DNA of 64,000 nt from Coprinellus micaceus (lineage: Eukaryota > Basidiomycota > Agaricomycetes > Agaricales > Psathyrellaceae): the NCBI GenBank assembly GCA_951394405.1, contig OX596334.1, positions 4,960,001-5,024,000 on the forward strand. The letters are read 5' to 3'. Below are positions 46,763-58,285 of this stretch, piece by piece. The number at the start of each line of letters is the position of its first letter. The stretch's first letter is position 1. The position numbers and the translations under genes were made by a program. The notes beneath the pieces were generated by a model. That model worked only from the letters and a program-made list of their open reading frames with translations. It had not been told where the DNA came from and searched no databases.

Positions 46763-49700
46763 GCTAGCCTTTAGGTATCACATGACTCACTCTCGCACAG
46801 CGCTGTGAGTCTGTGACAAACTGGATGGGTGAACATGACACGGTCACCCGCGGTCGTTTCCGCAAAATAGTTGACTCCCTCAATCACTAAAGGTCTTTGG
46901 TGAAACGTTAAAGAAGTAAATAATCACCCAGAAGGGGCGACTCACGGGCCGATCGTCGGTTTCCATGGCCCACAGACCTTACAGCATGGGGAGTACTTTT
47001 CATATTGTCCCCCTCCGGCAAGCCCAAACTTCCAGGGCTGGGATAACCTGATCGTGATCAGATACACATCCCCACTTGCTGTGCGTTCAGCTCCGGTAGC
47101 TAAGCGCTTCGTGAGTGGACGTTCGGTGAATGGGAGAATGGATGTCGTACCGGTCACGTATTTGTAGACTTGGCTGAAAGGGTTTTTAGATTGCAGTTCA
47201 GAGACCAACGCTCGGCAATACGAGAGAGTGACCTTTCATGACACCCATCGTTGTTAGATTGGGTGCTCCTAAATTCCGATGGAGTTAGACTCGGAAGGGG
47301 GTGACCATCAACCAGACGTACTGCGGGGCTTCCATGGTTTGACTTTCGAGCTCCACAAAGCTTATGGTGGTAGAGGGTGAATGCAAAGCTGAAGGATTCA
47401 AGGGCGTGAGGATGTGGAAAAACAAGATGGGAAACGACACAGAGCTTCGTCACGGTTTATATTGCCCTCGCACTGAGACCGCATGTGGACAGCCTGTGGA
47501 GGTAAGGCGCTGTAGAACGGCCATTGCTGTTCGAGAAGTGTTGGGTTCGAATACTAGACCCCACTGCACCTCACTGCACACAGCGTTAACGACCTTAGTG
47601 ATCGGGGCGCTTATTCGGACTGATGGGTCGAATCTAGTCTGACTATATAATGCCCATGTATTCCAGTATGCGGGAATTTAGGGGCTGGTGAGATCCGACA
47701 CTGGTAAAGAAATGGGGACGTATCCAGCGCCCATCAGTCGGTAGTAGCCTCTAGATGGAATCGCGAGGACGGCCAATTTCGTTGGCTCCCCACCGCACAC
47801 AGGATTGAGTGCCTCGTGTATGGGCGCTTATTCCCTAGACCAAGGAACATGCTTCGTAGAAGCCATGGTGAGGTTCTTACACAGGACTTCGAACAGAAGC
47901 CTACGACGGAGTTCGAAACGTACTTGAGTTCTTTACCTCAATGGAAACCTGGAGTGACCTACTGCTTCGGCGCTGTTGGTGTGGAAGTGTGCTTTCCGGG
48001 TAGAGGTATATTCGTTCTCCACACGCTGTTCACGAAGAAGCACACCTCCACGAGCCGTATACATGTGAATCAGCCGCACCCAAGATCAAGAACGATAACA
48101 CCTCGAACCTTCGCCAAGGTTCAGAGCCTTGGAGTATTCGGGAACCCTGCATTATGGTGAGTGTTAACACAGGCATGTCCCCCCCGGGCTCACGGAATCT
48201 ACCCCCATCTGGGGAGCGCCGCTTTCTGCCTTCAGAGTACGGCTCCGACCAACGGGAAGGCTCTAGGTCTGTTCACCCCACCAAGACCGAGTTGGATGAC
48301 CTCGAGTACGGGAAGGTATCGCACTCGACTACACCAAGTCGACCCCCGGCAATACTTGAACCCTCTTGACAGGTTTATCATCGAAATGTAGGATGCCCGA
48401 GGCTAGGCCAGCACACGCTGCGACCATGCGAGCAGGTGTCAAACGAAAGATGTGGATTCCACTATGCGACGAACCAGACAGCTATCATAAAGCTCCGCAT
48501 ACCCAAGGATGCCCGAAGCTCCCATGAGCTATCGGTGGGTGATATGCACCTGGAGTCGATGGGGGTAAATCGAATCGAAAGCGAGTGATGCGTGTATTCG
48601 AGACGCGTTGGTGGCCAGTTACTTTGAACCCTGCTTGAGAGCCTGAAAAAGAGGATGCGGGATCTTCGAGTACGTATTGAACCTCCGTGTCGTTCTCTTT
48701 TGGTCTGTCCCTGATACGCTTGAGATTCGAGAACGACCCAAGGGATATATATTGCGATGGCTGGACTGAGTTCGAAGGCCACGCGGACCTACCGTCGTCA
48801 AGCGCGGATATGGGTATCGGGGATGGGCACGATCGGGAGGAACCTCCCAGAGGCAGAGTTTCGCATCTAGAAGGAAGAGGGTGTGTAGAGGGTGTCCCGG
48901 CTGCGTGCGGACATCCTCAGTATCGACCCGTCGTCCGACACCGCGCGGTAGCGCCGGTGTCGTACCCCTTAAACTCGCGATTCCCGTCTCACCGCATGGT
49001 GCGGAACGGATGTTCGGAAGTCTTCCATCCTAGCTCTGAGAATCGTAGTATAAAAACCTAGAGTATTTACCTACACTCCCCAGCTCGTTCTCCCGAGTTC
49101 ACCCCCTCCTTCCGTTCCCCCAACGCCATCGTCCCCTACATTTTGATTCCCACTCGAACTCGAGGGACCCTCTCGTACCCACAAGCGCCAGGGAATTCTC
49201 TCGTAACCTCTTACGCATATTCACCAGGCCAGAGGGCTATGAGTGGGACGTTGGGGAGAGGAGTGGGAGGTCAAACCCTCCGATGTCGCATGCTGTCCAC
49301 TTCCGTTCCGAGTACTTGACGTCTGAGACGTGGACCGCCTCAGCCACCATATGGGATCGAGTCGAAAGCCCATGAATTCTACTTTTGCCAATCCGGTGAT
49401 CATGAAATGTACTGATGGGTGTACGCTGAAGCATGTCGTTCGCCAGACGTCTCCAGGCCGTCGAGATAGGGAACGAATTCCATCCCACGCACGGGCGAGG
49501 TCCATCAACTATCCTCGCTCGCCGATCGTCTAACCTACGTAAGGATACAGGCTATCGTGCATGCCGAGGTCCCTGCGGGAAGGATGTGGTTTGGCGTTCG
49601 GACTCACCACATCAGGATGAACTGCTCGGGGGAATCAGGATGTGGGGACCTAGGTAATGGCTAAGAGTCGTAGATGGTGATTGGCGAGTTCTGGGATATC

Positions 49701-50420
49701 TAAGGGGGGTGGTTGAACGTTTTATGGCATTGTATATGGGAGGCGTAAACGCGCATGACCCACCCTTGGTAATGTACATCGTGCTTAGTATCGGTTAGGC
49801 GACTGCGTGACGGGGTTGTTGACCGGAACCAGGTAACCGTCCTTTGGACCGCGTCCGATATCGGTTATTTAATCTATCACTTGTACTCGTGATCGCGAAG
49901 TCGGTGAAATGCGGGACTTTGGTCCGACGAGCCCTGGGGGCGGTTGTACATACGGTGGTAGGATACGTCGAGAATAGGTTCCGCACAGTACGTACTAGCT
50001 CATCTCACCACGATGGAGCTGAGGTGCGGGGACCCTGAGCTTGATCTTGGTATTCCGATCGTTCTCGCCTGAGAGTGGCGTTGACATCCTGGCTGCTCTC
50101 CCGTGGACAGGTGACGGCGCGTAGGTCGAGGTGAACCTGACCAGTCCTGCTCTCCATAATTAGACGAGGCGGCGTGCGCTAGGGAGTTTTTTTGAAGGGC
50201 TGGAATATGGGACGGGACATTGAAGGGGTTGGAATACCTGGCTCGCTTAACGCGAGGTTCTTAGAACCTATATAGTTAGGCCCGGGAATAGAACTGGTTT
50301 GGGTCGTCGTGGTTTTTGGATCTTTGGTTTTCTTCTATTGGGTATCATGTATCTCGTGGCTTCCTTTCTCGTTGAGGAGTGGTTAGTATGCAAACGCCCA
50401 GGCCACACAGTGCAAACTCG
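46763..50420. other. Gene-poor region, no confident gene
   Basis: 47208-46957 (-) may hold an upstream exon of the TPR-CHAT gene (contains TERPLTKRLATGAERTASGD). 47816-48160 (+) is open for 114 residues (TEFETYLSSLPQWKPGVTYC) without a known motif. Two GGGCGCTTA motifs lie at about 47605 and 47822. The rest, to 50.4 kb, has only short frames. Confidence 0.35.
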
Positions 50421-50429
50421 GTATCAGGA

Positions 50430-50601
50430 CAGATTAGATGTAGATTAGATCGGATTAGAATACTTAGGGGATGTAGACAGAGTGTATGTGGTAGACATCA
50501 CTCCCCGCCCTCGACGCTATACCGAGATACTCAGCCAACGTCGTCCAGCGCACCAGCCTCACCAGCGAGCCTGCGCGAGTAGGTCCACTCTGCGCCACTC
50601 C
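50430..50601 (+). repeat. Short repeat SR, 5'-truncated copy
   Basis: CAGATTAGATGTAGATTAGA, the core CCCTCGACGCTATACCGAGA, CCAGCGCACCAGCCTCACCA and CGAGTAGGTCCACTCTG. It lacks the TGTGCCAGG start present in the other three copies. Confidence 0.7.
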
Positions 50602-50734
50602 AATGACGCATACGCTCACCCTTCGCAAGGACAAGTATCGCGTACGTTCCCAAATATCAAACGTAGACGTCAAGCCCATTACTATACGTTTTCACTCCTA
50701 GGTACCCTGCACCTTTACCCGCACCGGTTCGTCG

Positions 50735-52300
50735 ATAGTCCTTACTAGTAGAATTTAGCGCCCATGTCCGGCAAATGCCGCTCGGTCGGCCCGACGAGTT
50801 TGGTTCGGGGGCTTGAGCCAAATACCACGAGCCAAACGCGGTGGGTACATCATTCATTGAGCATTTCATTCCCTTTCGATGTCCAACCATCGCGTCCTCT
50901 CGTGGGCGTATAACCCCTCCCTCCTCATTCTAGAGGAGGTTTTCGACATCCGCCACTGCAACAAAACCGTGGCATAGCAGGGTGGCGGGCGGTCATATGA
51001 AGCGAGGAGAAGGGTGGTGAGGATGAAAAGAGAGAGAGGGATTGTGTGAGTGTAGTCCGGAGTTGGGACTAGGGACGTGCGTATACCACGATCCTCTGCT
51101 GAGGTACTCTTCCACGCCCATAGCATACGCATTTCACACGTACTGACTCGATCTCCTGAATAGACGCCCAGAACACCAACCGCCCAATCTTCTCTCCGTA
51201 TCGAAACCCGCATCCCGCTTCGATCCCGCGCCCGAAGACCCCGGAACCCATCCACCCCCAGATCCCCCAAATTGAGCCCAAGGACTCAGTACTCATCGTC
51301 GACAGCCCTAGACCGCAGCCTCCCCAGCATACCACACGCCGACTATGACACGCACCATCCTCCCACCGTGACCCACTACTCCTCATCCGCCACCTCGCCA
51401 ACCCCGCACCTCGGTCTGCGTTCACCCCGCACGGGGAGTCCGAAAGGCTACACCCGCTTCTCCTTCCTTCGAGTTCCCTTCCCCCGACCTCCTCAGGCTA
51501 CCGCTGCGTCGTCGCTGGATCTCGTCTCCCTCCTCCTTCCGCCTTCGACCTACGCGTTCGGCGCTGGAATCCACGTCCCGCGTCATTCGGAAATGTGTCG
51601 AAGCCCAGACGGACACATGCACTGGAGATGAATGTTCTATTTCGTCGCCATGGTCTGGAAACCCGTTGGACTGCATACACACCGAGGAGGGGGGGGTGAG
51701 CGCGGATAGGATGGGAAGGAGGTCTCGAGGTTGGAGGAGGCAGTTAGTTGGACGTCGACCCGCACGATGTGCCGCGCTGAGTGAGGGGAGGAGGGGAGAT
51801 GAGCGAGCAGCTCATCATGACGCCGACGATGACGCTGGGGCGGGGCAAGCATATTCGGAACGGGCTCCGCAGAAGGGAGGTGTGGAGGAAGCTGGGGAGG
51901 ACGTGTCTCAAGGGTGATGGGGCACACGGAACCACGAAACCCATCCCTTCTACCTTGGCCGATCACGCCGTTCTTCACCTCCCGAGTTCCCTTCTCGACG
52001 TGCGTACCCTCCACCTCTCCAACGACATCCTGCGTCCCCGCGTCGATTCGTCCCCGCTCGCTCCCAATTCGTCGAGCTACAGCCTACGCCGACTCGACGT
52101 TCGTATCCCTACCCCTATATCACCACTATCAAGGGAGGAGGAACTTCAAGAGTTGCGCTCTCCATCGCCGTATCGAGATCCCATCCATCCTATCGACTTG
52201 CGTCTCGTCTCATCATCTTGTCGTCACCCGTGAAGGGCGATCGAGAGTCGGTGGGACCATCCCCGGTGCCGCGCCCAGCTCGTCGGGATAGCCCTACCCC
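50735..52300 (+). repeat. Dispersed repeat R2, copy 2
   Basis: The first 300 bp match 37.92-38.18 kb and 55.82-56.17 kb (CGCGTCCTC, CCCCTCC..TTCTAG, GATGAAAAGAGAGAG). The following part matches copy 3: ACTGACTCGATCTCCTGAAT against CCGACTCGGTCTTCTGGATA, AGACGCCCAG, and GAGCCCAAGGACTCA. The part after about 51.6 kb is Ser/Pro/Arg-rich and not clearly repeated. Confidence 0.6.
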
Positions 52301-53306
52301 TCGATAGATATCGCCCAGCTCGGAGGGGTACATCTACCTCTCGACATCTATGGCCCAGAAGAAGAGAGGAGAAGGCTTAAGGCTTCGCTCGTCCTCTCTC
52401 AGTTTCCCTAACTTCGTGTCCCGGACCGCCACATCCTACATTGACTCGAACCCTCGAACCGCCACATCCTAACTCGACTTGGAGAGCTGGATCTCTGGAC
52501 CCCCGCCGTCCGTCGTGGGAGATCGCGAGGTCAATCCCTCTCCTCCTTCGTGATAGGTCACGAGGTCGACTCCCTCTCCATTTCGTGGACGATAAGCTTG
52601 AGGTCAGACCGCAATACGAGGTGCCTAGACGCGTATGATACTGACCCGGGGGTACCGTGACGGCTTCAAGTTCAAAGAGAGATATATAGCACCTCATCCC
52701 CGGCGTCTACTTGTTCTGACATCGAACGTGATCCCAACGTCGAGGGTGTCAAAGTCGACCCGTGACACTCTCTGGCGACTTAAGAAGGGGATAGGAGGAC
52801 GAGGGAGAGGGCGAGGACGGTGGGTTGCGTAGTATCGACGGAGGGAGGAGCTGGATGACTGATGGACTGAACACACGTGTATGTATGTATCGCACTGATC
52901 AGTATCTATTAGGGGTGCAGAGAATCCGAAATGATAGGCGTCGACGAAAGTAAGGACGACGACTATCGTGTATGACGAGATGACGGGCCGGACGAAGGTA
53001 TCAGAGTGAGGGGGTGGTGACGAACATGAAGGGAGATGAAATGTCGTCAGCAATGAGTGGAATAAATGATATAAAGTGCATAGAGGAAGACGAGATCTCA
53101 CCTTTGTCAGCGCATGTACCCCGTCGCCTGGTCCTGCAGGGTAGTAGGACAACGTGAATTGGGAGTCGATGTGTAGGGTTTCCGAGCGTCTAAATCCCAC
53201 CCGGCAAGTTCCGATAAATGTGACAAGTTCCACCACGATCCGTGATGTGAAACACAAACCCCTTACCCCTATTCTCCAACGACCACACTCGTTCCAACCC
53301 CTCGAG
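52301..53306. other. Intergenic, no gene seen
   Basis: Near-repeats GTCCGTCGTGGGAGATCGCG / TCCTTCGTGATAGGTCACGA occur at about 52510-52570. A 216-residue minus-strand frame (53344-52694) overlaps the F-box start and has no motif. The last 150 bp probably contain the F-box promoter and 5' UTR. Confidence 0.35.
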
Positions 53307-55264
53307 ATGGAGAATCCCTCGCCATTCTCACAGCACCTAGACACGAACTATATTCCGACTTTACAAGAGCTAGACGCGCTCAAAGCCCTCATCGAAGAGC
53401 GACAAGTCGTCATCAATTCCATCGATGCCCAAATCGCGGAGCTGGAGAGGAAGAGGGCGATGCACATTCAGTATGTGCAAAGGCACCGAGCGCTAGGCAC
53501 CCCCGTTCGAAGACTTCCAGACGATATCCTACTCGCTATCTTTTTTGAATCCCAGCGTTTGGCAAAACCTCGGCCTTCCACGTCGCGGCGTCCAGAGATC
53601 ACGCTCTGTGAAAACGGAAGTCTGACGCAGCCAGACGAAAGTATGATGTGCGTCAAAATTTTGTCCATTTAGTCGTCTGCGGTCATCCGTGAGGATATCA
53701 TCAGAATCTCAATCGGACACAAGTCTAGCACAGTCAGACTTGGGTCAGACGAAAGGCTGATGCCGGTCAAAATTTTGTCCATTTAGTCGCCTGAAACTTT
53801 CGTACGACTTCCGTTTTCACAGAGGATCACGGCCAGTCATGTCTGCCGTCGGTGGAGGACCTCGCTCTTGGCGCACCGTTACTATGGACCAAGGTCGATA
53901 TACGTTTACCTTGGAGGCGTATGGAGGACGAAATCCGCAAGTCTGAACACCAGGAAACCCTCCGTCGTGACGACATGGAGGCTTTCCTACCCCGCTGCAT
54001 CTCGCTCTTCCGTCCCTATATGCACGTCTTGGAACGAAGGGTGCGGACGTATATCCAGAGGTCCTCTGGCTGCCCGCTCGATCTCGTCATTTCAGGGCAA
54101 GATGTTCCTCAGAGGACCACGTCTGCACGGCTCCTCGACGAATGGAGGTCTTTGCTCGATCCTCTCTGCAAATTGATGTCGGAGTCGACAATCCGTTTGG
54201 AGAACGTCAGCTTCAGTATCGTTGTGTCCACAGGTCCAGTCCGTCCAGTATGCTTGCGCCTTGTAGAGATGGTGGTAGCGTCTTCAGGTCTGGGGATGGG
54301 AAGGGCGACATTTAGCGTCGAAAAGTATTCGTTCAACCTTCCCATTCCCGAAGCCCACTGGAATGCCGTTCTACCGGGGGGAAAGATCGATATACGTTCG
54401 GCGTGCCTACGCACGTTCTCGGTGCGAATGCCATACACGTCTATGTCGAGGGTACAGGTCTCCTGGGACGGCCTGACAACCCTCGCCTTCGGATCCCCAT
54501 CCCTCGGTTATCACTTCTTCCCACCAGAAACCTTCGTCATTCTGCGATCAACTCCCAATCTGATTCACTGTACCATCCACCTGGCTTTCCTTCCCCCCAA
54601 CGAGCCCCCCCATCTTGGCTCCCTGACCCTCCCCCGCCTCGAATCACTCACCGTCGTGGGCACCGCACCTCCCCGTGCCTCCGCAGAGGCGCTGCACCTT
54701 CCCACTCTCTCACCCGTTTGTCCACTGCAGGGGCCATCGACCACCCCGAAAACGGAGCCACAGGCGCCGTATTTCTATCACTATGGATCCAGCGACACGG
54801 AGCGCAGCTGAAGGAGGTGTGCATCGCGGATTTGACCTTCACGAAGCCGGCGTTCAGGGCGGCGCTGGAAAGTCTTCTGAACGTTGAATCGCTCGAACTG
54901 GTTTGCGAGACCAGGAGGTACTCGCTGGACAGTGGACGCGCATGGCCTTGGGTTTGACGGACTGGACGCCTTTGGGGAGGTGGATCGGGGGAACGGCGCT
55001 GGGTGTGTGTGTTCTGGGCTCCGCGCGCTCGGGTGTAGGCTGTACAATGAAAGGGAACTGGAGGTGGGGAGTGGTATTGTTGATTTCATTGTGAAGAGGA
55101 GAAGGGTAGATCGACGTGATTCGGTTGCGTGGCTGGATGTGGTTGTGATCACGTTCCAGGAGACACCCCTGCGCGGCATTTTTGAGAAGCTGGGACGTCG
55201 GGGAGTCGACACGGAAGGGGAGTCGATTTCTACCCGCCCTTGTGTCGTAGGGGTGTCACTGGGA
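53307..55264 (+). pseudogene. F-box protein gene, split by a transposon and frameshifted
   Basis: The start MENPSPFSQHLDTNYIPTLQ leads into a coiled stretch (LIEERQVVINSIDAQIAELE) and the F-box LGTPVRRLPDDILLAIF. This is the usual Agaricomycete F-box layout, where such proteins recruit substrates to SCF ubiquitin ligases. A 221-bp element interrupts the coding sequence at 53604-53824. After removing it, SHVCRRW follows, but one base is missing before DLALGAPLLWTKVDI (53855), so the frame breaks. The next long frame reaches about 54810 (FLPPNEPPHLGSLTLPRLES). Two more shifts lead through HGAQLKEVCIADLTFTKPAF and LLNVESLELVCETR into VVVITFQETPLRGIFEKLGR and a stop at 55264. The C-terminal signature is intact as sequence but spread over three frames. 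Some shifts could be unrecognised introns; the transposon and the shift after RRW are the firm lesions. Confidence 0.75.
53604..53824. mobile_element. 221-bp miniature inverted-repeat element in the F-box gene
   Basis: The ends CTCTGTGAAAACGGAAGTC and GACTTCCGTTTTCACAGAG are perfect 19-bp inverted repeats. GATCACG is duplicated on both sides (53597-53603 and 53825-53831). Inside, a segment of about 42 bp (CAGACGAAA..TGATG then GTCAAAATTTTGTCCATTTA) is directly repeated, at about 53633 and 53747. No protein is encoded. A 7-bp duplication does not by itself fix the superfamily. Confidence 0.9.
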
Positions 55265-55498
55265 TGATGGTGGGACGCACGTGTTTGTACCCCCTTCTCC
55301 TAGCATATTTCGCTTTTCTTTTCCTGTGCTTGCTTGCTTAAAACCCATGCTCCCTCTACCCACTACCGGTTTGAAGCCCGGTCACCGCTCCACCGATACA
55401 TCTCGCCTCCTCATTCCGAATCCGAATCCAGTCGAGGCGACAGTCGGTGCTCTCGGGTATCGCCTATCGCCTATCGCCTAGGGGGGTGAATGGAAACG

Positions 55499-55559
55499 GT
55501 GGGTGATGAGGGAGGAGGTGGGTGATGAGGGAGGAGGTGGGTGGTGAGGGAGGAGGGGT
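55499..55559 (+). repeat. Tandem repeat, 19-bp unit, about three copies
   Basis: Unit GGTGGGTGATGAGGGAGGA, the third copy with one change. It lies 235 bp after the F-box pseudogene. Confidence 0.8.
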
Positions 55560-55819
55560 CGGTGTGTGTGCGTACTGAAGGGGGTATGGATATGGATGTG
55601 GGTATGTACCCGGTTCGCAGGTTCTGTGGGTGTTGGTCTTTCATACTTCTTGTCGTACACTCCTTTGTTTGCCGGAGGCGCTCAGACAATGACTGCACAG
55701 TCGAGTCGCTGGGTCTGTGTCAGTGGTTCGAATCTGCAGTCGGGGATGAGTTTTGGAATTATTATAACCTGTGCTTTGCACGTCCCAAGTGCGAGTTAAC
55801 CGCGTCGGTTTCGAATTCG

Positions 55820-56930
55820 AGACAGTCCTTCTATGAAAATCTAGCACCCATCCTGGCGCGTAGACGCCGACCCCCGACCGACCGACCGGCCGAGTGGTCC
55901 GGTGAGTTTGGGTTGGGGGATTGAGCCAAATACCCCTGACCGAACGCCGTGCGTCATTGATTCGGCTTTCATCGAACCTACGACGACGCGTCCTCCGCTC
56001 AGCATGTTACAATGTACCCCTCCTCCTTGTTCTAGGTTCTAGGTGACATCCACGGCTGCGGAAAGAACGTGCCGGCTTCAAGATGGGAGGATGATGGGCG
56101 GGGTGGGTGGGAAGGGAGAGGGCGGCGCGGACAGGAAGGGGAAGGGAAGGGTGGTGAAGATGAAAAGAGAGAGGGGGGGATTGTGTGCGTGTAGTTGGGA
56201 GTTGGTACTGGGATTGGGTACGTGCGTTTCAGCACAGAGCGCGGATGCATTTTGCTCATAGATGCCGCCAAAGGATAGCGTACGCAGTTTACGCGTACCG
56301 ACTCGGTCTTCTGGATAGACGCCCAGGCCGCCCACTCAGCCCTCTCGTCACATCGAGAGCCCTATATCGCTTCGACCCGCGTTCGAAGACCCAGGCACTT
56401 AGCTCGAGCCCAAGGACTCATCGTCGACTCCCAAGTTCCCACCCGCAGGCTGCCCGATTCGCCTCGTGCCGACTATGGCATGCATCCAAACGGCCCCCTC
56501 CTGTTCATCCTCCGCCCCAGCTCTTCTCGAACCACGACCTCGCCATTTAGGTCTCCTCTCTTCGTCACCCCGCACCCCGGTGCGCGTCCACCGCCTAGCG
56601 AGTCAGAAGAACTCGCTTCGCTTCTCCTCCACGTCTCCTTCTCCTTTTCCGCATCTTGCCCTAACTCCCTACCGCTCCATCATCCCTGGATCGCGTCTCC
56701 CTCCTCCTTCCACATCCAGACCAAGCATGCACGCCCACCGCCGTGCCATCGTCGTCCACGCCCGTCGTCGCCTAAACCCGTATCGAAGCCGTATCGGAAC
56801 CCAGACCGAAACCTACACCGAAGCTGAATGTTCGACCTCGTCGTCCGGTCGTCGAGATCTGGAATCGCGTTTGGAGTACGTACCTACAGACGAGGGAGGG
56901 TATCGACCTGAGCCCGCCGAGCGACCCTGA
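55820..56930 (+). repeat. Dispersed repeat R2, copy 3
   Basis: GACAGTCCTTCTA, GTTTGGGTTGGGGGATTGAG, CGACGCGTCCTCC, GAAGATGAAAAGAGAGAGGG, AGACGCCCAG and GAGCCCAAGGACTCATCGTC match copy 2. The frame ending near 56930 (TQTETYTEAECSTSSSGRRD) has a faint echo in copy 1 near 38570 (GACCGAAGCT). No gene is called. Confidence 0.55.
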
Positions 56931-57404
56931 AGCCATCGCGGTGCCGCACAAGATTTCTGCGAATTGGAGGGGTGTAGGCGAATGGGGATGGGGGTGCGGA
57001 GGAGGCTTCGACGTTTAGACGGGAAAGGGGGGTGGAACGAGAGTGGGATGGGGAAGGAGAGGAGAGGGCGGTGTTGAGTTAGGAAGGGGATCGACGACGA
57101 AGGAGACGGAGGTTTGTTCTGTGCGAAGGAGACAAAGACGCCGATCCCTCCCTCCCCTCCCCTTCTCTTTTCTTCGACGCCTCCCTCCGTCTCTCCACTG
57201 CTCCACCTCTCCAGCACGACTTCCGCACGGCTTCAGCCTTCGACCTTCAAGCACTCCCACTCCCCACCTCCATACCCCCCCTCGACATTCCACGCCCCCT
57301 CCCTCTCGCACGCCCCTCAACTCACCCTCCATCGCCTTCTACCCTCCTCCCCACCCTCCGTCGCCCTCCACTTTACTCGACCACCCGGTCTTGTATTACC
57401 TTGG

Positions 57405-57490
57405 AGAAGACTTCCACCCGGTCTCCTCCTCTCCTCGACTACCTGTTATCTCGCAGGAGACTTCCACCCGGTCTCACCTTGGAGGAGACC
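57405..57490 (+). repeat. Short tandem repeat, GA(A/G)GAGACTTCCACCCGGTCTC type
   Basis: GACTTCCACCCGGTCTCCTC (57410) is repeated as GACTTCCACCCGGTCTCACC (57460). CTTGGAGAAGACTTCC and CTTGGAGGAGACCTACC form a second interleaved pair. Confidence 0.7.
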
Positions 57491-57941
57491 TACCCCCGTC
57501 GACGGCGATGGGGGTGGTACGTTTCCGTGGGACGAGCGCACGTTAGCCGGTTTGTCTCGCGTTACGCGTGGGCTCGGTCTTGGGTGACGAATCGGGGTTC
57601 GGGTCATCGTGTCGTCGGTCTGTCGTTACGAATCGGGGTTCTTTACCCTCAATCTCCAATATCGCCTTTCCAAGCCCGATCGTCCTCTCGACGGGGGCGG
57701 TCGCCTGGAATAGAAGAGCACGTTTTGGGACGTCCTTCGCACTGATTGAGCTCGACCACCTTGATCGTTCAATCCCATACCTCCACGCTCACCCTGAACG
57801 CCCACGGAACCCGACCCGGAATCGACACCGAAACGCGTGCCCAGGGACCTCTGGTTCCCACCTCCGGAACGAAGGAAGGAAGGCGTACTTGTCGCTCGCT
57901 CGCCTCGACCCTCATTTTCTGAAGTGTTCCTTCAAACGCGA

Positions 57942-58285
57942 TATCGGAGGGTCCCCACTCCTTCGAGAGAGGAAGCGGAACGTCCTTGACCTCCTGCTGG
58001 AGCTTTCCCCCTCGAGTGGGGAAGCGAGGTCGTGCTTAGGGGGGGAATGAGGGATGGAATGAGGAAGTGAAAGAGGAATGGAAAGAGGAAGCGAAAGAGG
58101 AAGCGAAAGCGGGAGGGAATGAGGAAGCGAAAGAGGAAGCGAAAGCGGGAGGGGATGAGGAAAGCGGAACGTCCCTGCTCTCCTTCGAAGGAGATATCGG
58201 AGGGTCCCCACTCCTTCAAGACGGGAAAGGGAACCGTCCCCCCCACTCTCCTTCAGGACGGGAAAGGGAACCGTCCCACCTCGCT
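57942..58285 (+). repeat. Purine-rich tandem repeats with duplicated flanks
   Basis: 58047-58168 is built from GAGGAAGCGAAA-like 12-mers and GGGAGGGAATGAGGAAGCGA blocks. It is flanked by two copies of GATATCGGAGGGTCCCCACT (57940 and 58190), and ACGGGAAAGGGAACCGTCCC is repeated at 58222 and 58258. Open frames here are products of the repeat. Confidence 0.8.

Noticed and set aside
47535..47565. GGGTTCGAATACTAGACCC, a tRNA T-arm-like string
   Set aside because: No matching acceptor stem, D-arm or anticodon arm can be built in the flanking 70 bases.
53154..53306. In-frame extension of the F-box protein upstream of the ATG at 53307
   Set aside because: It begins with a non-ATG codon and lacks the composition of the following coding region, so it is more likely 5' UTR.
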